Below are positions 56,121-64,000 of a DNA stretch of 64,000 nt, in pieces. A program made the position numbers and the translations under genes. Below the pieces are notes generated by a model that worked only from the letters and a program-made list of their open reading frames with translations, did no database searches and was not told the DNA's origin. The stretch comes from Molanna angustata (taxonomy: Eukaryota; Arthropoda; Insecta; Trichoptera; Molannidae). Numbering within the stretch: the stretch's first letter is position 1; each line of letters opens with the position of its first letter. The stretch lies in NCBI GenBank assembly GCA_963576475.1, contig OY754974.1, positions 6,311,274 to 6,375,273 of the forward strand, given 5' to 3'.

Positions 56121-56889
56121 TCTAGAATATGTATGATTGTATGTATAAAATTCAAAAATAGGTTCATACCTACAACTTGTAATATTTTCGTAAAACCATC
56201 ATTATGTAACTTTGAGTGTCTGTTACATACTTCTATCATTATATTCGGCTAAAATAGGAAGTATGTATCGTGCTCAGTCCATAGTTTTTATCTCTTGGTT
56301 GTCAGTGTCCCGCTGGCAGAATCCAACTCCCAACTGAGAATTAATTCCCCACTACAAGAAGGTTTCATTCAATCCTTCAATACGAAGAATAAATTATCAT
56401 TTTTTATTGCCGCCGTAAAATGTCTAACATGTATATTTTGGTTTAAATTCAATTATTAAAGTATCTAAAAACAACTATCAAATATTCTATCACACGCTTC
56501 CTAGTTTCACGATAGACTAACACTTATCTGTTTGTGTTCAATTTTATTATTTTCTGGTGGATAGTTGATATCCATGGGTGCACAGAAAACCCGTTCTGAT
56601 GTGGCATCCTGTACTTTTACGACGATGGACGCAGTGCGGTTGCAGATGGTGGCTGTGATAATTTTTTGTATAGTATCCCACAGCGAAGATCTGTCTCTAC
56701 CATACACTCTTCCTGAATCTTCCTAATACTGCGTAAACAAAGGAGAACCATAATTGTTACTGATAATTAATTGGTAAAGGACAATATTATTTGCTGTGAC
56801 TGTACACTTTTTTCAATAATGCAATCACGCCATTAGTCTGATGGGGTAGGCAAAAGAACTGAACTCCTCACATTTCTTTCTTGACATAC
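56121..56889. other. Non-coding DNA with one unexplained frame
   Basis: A minus frame at 56507-56740 reads EDSGRVYGRDRSSLWDTIQK and then VVKVQDATSERVFCAPMDIN, with composition unlike its flanks. It could be an exon or a mobile-element piece. An AG acceptor-like TATTAG precedes it, but no good donor follows. Unassigned. Confidence 0.3.
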
Positions 56890-57043
56890 CTATGATGTTA
56901 TTCTGAATGTCGCATTTTTAGGTGAGACAAGACAGGCGTGTAAAGATATACGCAATCCTTTTTGAATATTATTAAAACCCGCCCACCTGTAGCTGGTTAC
57001 CCTATATTTTTGGATATGTCGTGATGGTATGCCTGAATGAATA
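56890..57043 (+). mobile_element. Repeat family E, diverged copy
   Basis: TTATTCTGAATGTCGCATTT, CCCGCCCACCTGTAGCTGGT and GATATGTCGTGATGGTATGC keep the order of the copy at 51880. Confidence 0.7.
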
Positions 57044-57789
57044 ATCAGTGAGATTGGAACTACATAGGTTTTTAATTTGAATTATTTAAATTAAAAACAC
57101 TTGGTAGGTATGATATACCTCATAGTATGTATGTGCTATATCTGCATGATACCTATTTAAAAACTGATGTAAAAATACGTTTAAAAATGTGAACTCATTA
57201 CCCTCTACACTTATTGTATAGTATTAGAGAGTTGAAACTATTTTGTTTGACTTAGTCTAATTTAAGTAAAAACTATCAATTCTCTCTCAATTATGGCTGA
57301 ACATTTTTTCAAATTAAACTGAACGTACTTCGCCCAATTCTTTTTCTTTTTTGTTGGTTCACGCTCGGTACATTGCGAATTTTTCTCCGCTAATGTGTTT
57401 AGCACATTAAGCGTGAAATATGGAAATTGTCTGCAAGGAGAGAAACGAGCCGTGGAGGCTGTGTGTGAGAGTGAGTTTCCACCATAGATTCTTATATCGG
57501 TAGAATGTATGTAGGTTGATGTAGGTACCATGCTAGGTTGATGTACCTAGGCAGGTTGATGTCTTATAAAGGGAGCGCAAAAGGTTTTAAGTGATAACCA
57601 TAGAAATTACAAGTGGCATTCTTCGCGTAAACCCAAGTTCACATCAGTCCAGTTACTTTCGATCTGCCGGTGGTTCTCCCAAATATCATGCTGAGAGATT
57701 GTATTCTGAAAGTTTCAACACAATATATCTGTGTGTGTGCTATGTGCTGTGTGCTATGTACGCCGTGTTCATTTTACTTTATCGATTAT
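57044..57789. other. Non-coding DNA
   Basis: Two chance frames of 66-89 codons at 57262-57791 have no motif. Nothing is supported. Confidence 0.4.
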
Positions 57790-58168
57790 AGACTAAAGTA
57801 CCTACTCATTCGATTCTTTTCAAATTTTATAATTTGTAGGTATATCTGATAGGTACTCACTTGGACCCCATTTGATTTTGAAGGATATCAGAATAGTGCT
57901 TCTTAATTTTTTTCACTATCAAATATTTCAATGTGACCCCAAGCTCAGGAAACTTGAAATTTTTATTTTCAAATTGGTAAAAAGGCACACCACTTTCATA
58001 AAATTGCTTTGAAGAATTATGAAGTTTTGATAATAAAATATTTAAATAACAAAATAATTTAACAAACTCGTTTCACGAAAAAGCTGAATATTTTCCATAC
58101 AAAATTTTAATAATTTATGGAATGACTTGTTAGTGAGGAGTTTTGCGTTGGCCACAACCCACTCGTTT
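57790..58168. mobile_element. Truncated long-TIR fold-back element
   Basis: The inverse of the internal part and one arm of the element at 22192-22731. It starts GACTAAAGTACCTACTCATT, includes GACCCCAAGCTCAGGAAACT, and ends GGCCACAACCCACTCGT. The second arm is missing. It abuts the Jockey-like LINE fragment at 58169. Confidence 0.82.
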
Positions 58169-58590
58169 TAGTTTACCTTTTAACATTTCTGTGGATTGAG
58201 ATGACGTAATTTTATCACTTATGTCATTCCATCGTCTAGCTGATTGTGCTTGAAAGAAGAGCTGAAAACTTCTCTATTGTGAATGAGGAAAGCTAGTGTA
58301 GTACGTTCAGCAGATCGAAGGAATAGTCCGTGACCGAGGAAAACGACGTATGTAATTTTTAAAATATCATGAATGAGAAAATATCATGAATGACAAAAGA
58401 TGAATATAACGACGATCACGCATCTTTCGCCAACGATGTATATTTCTACAAGTCGAAACACTATTATATTTTTTGAGATTGTAAATGTACCGTATAAAGA
58501 CATTCTGTAATAATTCCAGTTTGTTTAATAATTCGTCATCGGCATCTAGATAACATACATCACCGTAATAAAACAATGGAAGAAGTAATT
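58169..58590 (-). mobile_element. Jockey-like LINE C-terminal fragment
   Basis: The minus frame at 58367-58576 reads FYYGDVCYLDADDELLNKLE, LQNVFIRYIYNLKKY and YIHLLSFM. Past a frame change it shows RSAERTTLAFLIHNREVFSS and SSSFKHNQLDDGM. The order is that of the Jockey-type polymerase C-terminus, shared with 44285-45145. It is cut at 58169 by the fold-back element. Confidence 0.75.
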
Positions 58591-59237
58591 ATTATTTTTT
58601 TTTTATCTCGGTATAGCTTTATTCCAGTCACAAGGCAAGTCGGAACTGTCGAGTAACCAGTACCTAATAATAATAATAAGTAATTTATATAGCGCCGTTT
58701 AATGATTTAAAATCATTCCAAGGAAGCTGGTAGCTCAATTCTTAGTGCTCTGCGAAACAAAGTTGTTTTTAGTTTTTTAGAGAAGGTGTCTTTGCTTTGA
58801 GCACCGCAGACAGCAGGTTCATAATGCTGGAATACTTTTCTAGAGTCCCAGGATTCAACGACTGGCCCCATGTACACCTAGCTTTTTTCAAATAAAAAAC
58901 TTTTAAATGTTTTCTCAACTTGGTGAAGTTATGTATGAATAATAATTTTCCATGGAGACAGTCATAAGACTGAACTAATCTCCTAGATAAACTTTATTTA
59001 ATCCATTAAAACTCAGTTGCATATTATGAGAAAATATATAAAAATTATGAACAATATTTCGTTTCTAGTTCTCACTCAGAGTAATTATGAACACAGATAA
59101 ATTAAATATAAATAATTTTAAAACCGAAATCGTATAGTGAAAGCTACAAATAAAAAAATGTATTTAAAAATTCTATCTATATCGTGTAGATTATAAAGCC
59201 AAGAATTTATGCAACCGAAAGTTATGAAAACTGTCCA
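58591..59237. other. Non-coding DNA, one repeat-like stretch
   Basis: TATATAGCGCCGTTTAATGA and ATTCCAAGGAAGCTGGTAGC (58685-58735) have the feel of a dispersed repeat, but no second copy lies in the window. Confidence 0.35.
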
Positions 59238-59450
59238 TCTTCTTCTTCTTCTTCAGCCTGTTAGTTTACATTCTTAGACATGGGCCTCCCCTTTGATCTT
59301 CAACAACTCCCTGTATTGGGCATAATTCATCCATCTCCCTTCAGCACATTTCTTGATGTCATCAGACCACCTTGCCTGGGGTCTGCCGACGCCTCTTCGG
59401 CTTGTACTGCTACTTTGGTTCTTTCTCTTATCATGACAATACTCAATCAT
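59238..59450 (-). mobile_element. RTE-like LINE C-terminus and tail
   Basis: The minus frame reads TSRRGVGRPQARWSDDIKKC and AEGRWMNYAQYRELLKIKGE before the stop. It is followed by CAGGCTGAAGAAGAAGAAGA. It is the uninterrupted relative of 39513-39960 and lacks the 100-bp insertion found there. Confidence 0.78.
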
Positions 59451-59954
59451 TGTACTGTCCATAGATCAATTAACGTGTAGGTAATAAATATACAAAAAAA
59501 TGTTATTATTTATATTTAGTAATTTTTCTCTTTTTTTTCTCCCTTTGTATTTTTTTTATTAATCACTTAATACCTACAATTGTACCAATTTAAATTTTTA
59601 GACTTCACGTTATTCGAGTTTGTTGGAAGAAACTGTCGAAGCGCAATAAACTCGCCTTTTGAACTTGTCAATATAGTATAAAAAAATAAATCATATCATG
59701 TTATCATCGAGTAGTATCGGCCCTGAAAAAATAACACAGCATTGGGTAGAAAAAATATCCCCTTTTCTCCACAGATGGCGTTACTTGTATCTATTTTAAT
59801 ATCTAACGGATAAAATATATATTATTATTATCTTCTTTTATGTACGTGCATACGGATATCATACATATAGACAACCTGCCATATCCATCACGGAGTAGAC
59901 AGGGAGGAACAAACGCCGGTAATGGTTTACAAGTACTGACCCTGGCCGATCGCA
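59451..59954. other. Non-coding DNA with a LINE-tail fragment
   Basis: GAGTTTGTTGGAAGAAACTG and CGCAATAAACTCGCC (59617-59660) match the LINE/SINE D 3' segment. Nothing else was recognised. Confidence 0.45.
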
Positions 59955-60535
59955 ATTTTTTTTATATCAATAGATAGATAAACGCGTATTTATTACGGGA
60001 AAAATAAAAACTTCGGGCGGAAGACTTTAAAAGAATATAAAAAAAATTAATAAACTTACGAAAAATGTATGGAGGAATCCCTTACAATTTGTTAGTTTTC
60101 TGACACAATTTGAATTTCCGAAACTACTAGCGTTTTGAAAGCGAATTCTTAAAAATAATACAATCGCCCACCCGTGGTATAAATATTATAATACAGTATA
60201 TGATGCAACTCGCTCACGCGAGTCGCAATAATACATACATACATGCATTATCATTGCGACTCGCGTGAGCGAGTTGCATTAATGATCAAAATGAGTCATA
60301 AATTTTTCAAGAAATAAAAATATGAGTATAATTTAAATATTATGTTGTAATATAATTGTATTGTGCTAGTGTTTTTAAATATGGTGGTGAATTTCGGAAA
60401 CTTGAGTAGACTCAGGAAACCAACCATTTTTATTATGGATTCCATTATTTTTTATATTTTTTTAAAGCATGACCGCCAAATAAAATTTATTTTCCCGTAA
60501 TATATACGCGTTTATCTATCTATATATAAAAATTA
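59955..60535. mobile_element. MITE with about 165-bp imperfect terminal inverted repeats
   Basis: The left arm has ATAGATAGATAAACGCGTAT, TTATTACGGGAAAAATAAAA and later GAATTTCCGAAACTACTAG. The inverse order returns from GTGAATTTCGGAAACTTGAG to ACGCGTTTATCTATCTATAT at the right end. The centre carries a perfect inverted pair, TGCAACTCGCTCACGCGAGT at 60204 and its inverse ending at 60278. Each of those arms also folds on itself (CTCGC...GCGAG). There is no coding capacity. Confidence 0.85.
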
Positions 60536-61187
60536 TTGACAGTTCTTGTAAACAATTACCCAAACGCCATATTTTTCTTTCTTGATACGCATCCATTGCC
60601 TCGTGAATCATTCTTTTCTTTGTCGACCCTGACCTTTTCTTCCATTCTTATTGGCTTTCTATACGGGATTTATCTTTACGGGCGTTCTTTATTCATACTT
60701 TCCGTGTGGTCAAACCATTTCTGCTTATATTACGGTTATCGTTCAACCAACCATCGAGTCAGCTAATGGCTCTATCTAATTATGCCCAAGTAAATGCAAT
60801 AACAGTGTACCGTCTGTTCTCTCTGGGAGAGTTATTTGTTCGTAATCTCGTTTCGATGATTATATGGTAATGTGTTCTCGAATACCTATCCCAATAGCAG
60901 GTGCCTCTTTTACAATTTTTCACAAATCGATTTTTATTTTACTTTTTTGCAAAAAGATAATTATTATCGACACTGTCGCTACCGCTGTACATTGTATTGC
61001 ATTCTTTAGTTTCGTTGAAAAAACAAGACACGGTATGTTACATTCATAGTTTATATTTATCATTTTTAGAATCAAAATATTTGTTTTTTTATTTTATTCG
61101 TTATTGCAACATATTCCAAGCTTAAAAAAATTTCTTGAACCAATGCTAATTCCATTCAACTTACCAGTGTTTTTAGTTGTTTTATTT
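60536..61187. other. Non-coding DNA
   Basis: Three chance frames of 60-76 codons. None has a recognisable motif. Confidence 0.4.
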
Positions 61188-61196
61188 TACCTCTAT

Positions 61197-61868
61197 AGCT
61201 CCCATTGTAGAAAGATTGATGTCGAACTGAACCAAACGATGAGGACAATGTCTGGAACACTAAAGACAACACCGACACCGTGGCTCCATGTTCTTGCTAA
61301 CATTGCACCCCCTGAAATTAGAAGAAGGCAAGCAACTGCGAGGGTAATAAAAAAGATCAACGATAACCCGGCTCTCCCTGTATATGCATACATGAACCCA
61401 CACCCGGAGGGTAGGCTCAGGTCTCGAAAGCCGATATGGAGTGTCGATCAAGCGAACCCCAGCATGGAAACCGAGTGGAGAGATCTCTGGAGGAATACAG
61501 ATATTCGCAACAAACAACTGATACAGGATCCTACCAGACGTGTCCCTGGTTTCAATCTTCCACGCAAGTCCTGGTTGCAACTCAACAGGATTCGAACAAA
61601 TCTAGGCTGCAATTATTTCCTGTGGAAATGGGGAAAAAGAGAATCTCCACAATGCGATTGCGGTGCAGACTACCAAACAGTTCGCCACATCGTTGAGGAG
61701 TGCCCACTGCACAGATTCCCAGGGGACCCAACCAGCCTGCATGGAGCGGAACGGGATGTCATGGACTGGCTACAGCAACTGGACCTAAGACTTTAAGAAT
61801 ACTGGGACGCAACCACAACTGGTGAAGAAGCCTGCCCATATGCCATACGAAAAGTAAAGTAAAGTAAG
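61197..61868 (+). mobile_element. 5'-truncated CR1/Jockey-like LINE, C-terminal ORF
   Basis: An open frame to 61794 encodes about 199 residues inside the insertion. It begins HCRKIDVELNQTMRTMSGT, then IAPPEIRRRQA, LQLNRIRTNLGCNYFLWKWG, a C-x-C-G-x8-H-x4-C zinc-finger-like motif, and ends DWLQQLDLRL. The frame continues upstream into host DNA by chance, so the codons before 61197 do not belong to the element. The tail is GAAAAG(TAAAG)n. TACCTCTAT flanks both sides (61188-61196 and 61869-61877), a 9-bp duplication. Layout and duplication size match the copy at 11900-12499. Confidence 0.9.
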
Positions 61869-63072
61869 TACCTCTATGTCAAAAAAAAAAGACTTACAAG
61901 GTTTAGAATACAAAAATTATGATCTAAACATTAATAATCTAGGTATGCCTATAGTTCAGTTTCAGTTTCAGTGCCGGCAACCCGACGTTAATTAAACAAA
62001 AATACATGAATTACAATATATTTGTTGTTCCCCGTCTCACTAGGAAAACCTGTTCTGAGACGGGTCAGTTATTTTTTATGTACTTGCATATCTAAAAAAT
62101 ATATTACATATAATTTGACTACCTATATTTGTATGATTTTTTAAAGTAGGCATATCTGATTATAATATCTAATTTTATATTCCTTTCCTCTTCCTCTTCT
62201 TATCTTATTGTTTTCCTTTCAGTGCTATGACATGTTCGAAATGAAATCTTTTGTTTATTTTTTTACTCTTCTCTTCTCTAATCTATACTTTCTTTTTATT
62301 TTTGTCACGTAATTACCATAGAACAAACTGTATGGTATATTTTAAATTATCTCTGGTTGGTTGGATTTAATTTCTATTTGGCAATCAAATATTATACAGT
62401 TACAAATAAAAAAATAAATATTGTTCTACTAAACAATTCACTACTGGCTAAAAATAATACCTTACTATTTATACATTTTCATTTGAAAATTAACCCTTCT
62501 ATGAATTGATCATATTTACGTTTTTATTCAAACTACTATCATGAATCATTGTACAATAATAAATTGGTAGGTGATAAAAAAATAGAATATTTTATTTAAA
62601 AATTAAAGTAAATTTTGCTTACATTGTTCCCTTAATCTCTCGGACGGAAGAATAATTTTTAAATACAGCGTTCAGAAAAAAATAATACTTGGCATCTTCA
62701 CATTCCTCACATTCTGTGAATTAGTATACCAACGTGAAGCACCATGGATTGATACCATTCTATACAACCGCTGCAACTTGTTTTACATAGCCAATTGATG
62801 GCCCATGTTATGTTGCGAATTTCATTCCAAAGTGCAGGTATGTTAATGGTTAAAATATAACTAGCCACCACCTCGAAACAGGACTGATCTAATGAAGTAG
62901 AATAAACAAAAAATGTTTTATAAATTTGTGTTTTTATATTTACCAAAAAAATATTTATTGTATTCTGGTTTTTCAAAGTAAAAAAAATATTAAATCGGGA
63001 TGAAAATGTATTTTGATATAGCTATGACAAAAAAAAACATTCTGATCTTTTGTAAATATAGGTAAACCATAT
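61869..63072. other. Non-coding DNA with one unassigned frame
   Basis: A minus frame of 89 codons at 62707-62976 reads SLDQSCFEVVASYILTINIP and ALWNEIRNITWAINWLCK. Its composition is more protein-like than its neighbours, but I do not recognise it. The rest is AT-rich. Confidence 0.35.
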
Positions 63073-63122
63073 TATACCATCACGCTGTTTCTCTATAGGC
63101 AGAGAAAACCGAACGCCAGACA
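63073..63122 (-). mobile_element. RTE-like LINE 3'-terminal fragment
   Basis: On the minus strand TCTGGCGTTCGGTTTTCTCT, GCCTATAGAGAAACAGCG and TGATGGTATAATA match 8130-8190 closely. Confidence 0.65.
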
Positions 63123-63545
63123 CTGATTTTGACATATTATGTTTTGACTCTTTTTCATCCATACATCGCGTCATACATCTCTCCTATTATTCTGACTTAA
63201 ATTAACGAAATTATATTTAAAAAATTTGTTTGCACTAATCTGCAATAATTTCTACGTTGAATCTACTTCAATCTCTCCGTGGTCCAATATTGAAGGGATG
63301 GGACATAGCAGAAGGCTTCCGACTCGTAAATTAATCTCTGTACGTCCTGATACGAAAAAGAAAAGATTTATTCAGGACAACCAAGCACTTTTATTATATT
63401 GATTATATATATTTATATAGCACGGATCGTAATTCCTGCACGGGTCGATAAACATAATTGACGGTTTATTGGTAATCTAGAGATTAATTATATCGAAATA
63501 AAAAAACTTCGAATAACATTGTATAAAGTACGAATATACTACGAC
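63123..63545. other. Non-coding DNA
   Basis: Nothing recognised. Confidence 0.4.
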
Positions 63546-63701
63546 GTTATATCTATAATAAAAAGTAAAGACTTTTTGATTCTACATTAATTTAATTGAG
63601 CGCGATAGGCCTATTTCGCCTTGTTAGGCAAAATAGGCCTATCGCGCTCAATTAAATTAATGTAGAATCAAAAAGTCTTTACTTTTTATTATAGATATAA
63701 C
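63546..63701. repeat. Near-perfect palindrome, 75-bp arms, 6-bp loop
   Basis: The left arm (63546-63620) runs from GTTATATCTATAATAAAAAG to CGATAGGCCTATTTCGCC. The right arm (63627-63701) is its inverse, with one mismatch seen. The loop is TTGTTA. The centre carries GAGCGCGATAGGCCTATTT. Confidence 0.93.
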
Positions 63702-63740
63702 ACATAATGGAATTCTACCAAATAAAAACTTCATCGATAA

Positions 63741-64000
63741 TTAATACTACGACGTCTTTTTCATTTTATTGAGGTAGGCGGAGATTCCCTAGCGCCACAG
63801 ACCTCAGTCTTTGTGAACATGCTTGTCTTTTATGTAAACATGCTCGTCTGTTATGTTAATATGCTCGTCTATTATGTAAACATGCTTGTCTGTTGTGAAA
63901 ACATGTTCGTCTCTTATCTGAACATGCTCGTCTATTATGTAAACATACTCGTCTGTTACATAAACATGCTCGTATATTATGTAAACAAGCTCGTCTGTTA
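63741..64000 (+). repeat. 21-bp minisatellite, stop-free on plus, runs off the window
   Basis: From 63816 a 21-bp unit AACATGCTCGTCTGTTATGTA recurs almost nine times to the window end, with substitutions but no length change. Its length is a multiple of three, so one plus frame stays open from 63741, encoding a hydrophobic heptad NMLVxYV. I see no signal or start context that would make it a gene. Confidence 0.88.

Noticed and set aside
61104..61196. N-terminal extension of the LINE frame at 61197
   Set aside because: The 9-bp target duplication shows that the element starts at 61197; the upstream codons are flanking DNA open by chance.
63816..64000. CRISPR-like short repeats
   Set aside because: The 21-bp units abut directly, with no spacers.

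Overview
The window is AT-rich eukaryotic DNA, almost certainly from an insect. The evidence is indirect: RTE-like, CR1/Jockey-like and R4/Dong-like LINE fragments, a Ty3/gypsy-type LTR element, several tRNA-derived SINE families, MITE-like fold-back elements, and abundant GTAGGTAC-type oligomers of the kind common in Lepidoptera and aphids. The order cannot be settled from this window. I found no convincing host protein-coding gene, rRNA, stand-alone tRNA gene or CRISPR array. The open frames of 60-110 codons are mostly chance frames or repeat frames. The longer ones are all pieces of retrotransposons. The window reads as intergenic or intronic DNA built from layered mobile elements.

Layout. 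0.9-3.8 kb: tandem array with a 313-bp period, bracketed by a 10-bp inverted pair. 4.6-5.2 kb: two near-perfect palindromes. 5.67-7.30 kb: 15 copies of a 109-bp minisatellite, followed by a 5'-truncated RTE LINE with a 13-bp target-site duplication (7361-8193). 8.77-9.07 kb: a MITE. 11.9-13.7 kb: a truncated LINE with its duplication, five 145-bp tandem repeats, and the C-terminus of another LINE. 14.9-29.8 kb: SINEs, LINE tails, a long-TIR fold-back element, an R4/Dong-like endonuclease domain, and several minisatellites. 29.79-35.11 kb: an LTR retrotransposon on the minus strand, with two 168-bp LTRs that appear identical, a 5-bp target duplication, a primer-binding site, a polypurine tract, a decayed RNase H-integrase, three SINEs and a 0.9-kb minisatellite inside. 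37.2-38.9 kb: a LINE with readable reverse-transcriptase motifs. 39-50 kb: many RTE and Jockey-like 3' ends, and a very long (TTTA)n tail on a SINE. 51-60.5 kb: more SINE and LINE fragments, a truncated fold-back element and a 580-bp MITE. 61.2-61.9 kb: a truncated LINE with its duplication. 63.5-64 kb: a 75-bp-arm palindrome and a 21-bp minisatellite that runs off the window.

How the parts relate. Several SINEs carry 3' segments that also occur at LINE 3' ends in this same window, which fits SINEs borrowing LINE machinery. Most LINE copies keep only the C-terminal coding end and 3' UTR, as expected from 5' truncation during target-primed reverse transcription. The most notable object is the gypsy-type element. 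Its LTRs look identical while its interior is wrecked and carries SINEs and a minisatellite. That suggests either recent movement of an already defective composite, or gene conversion between LTRs.
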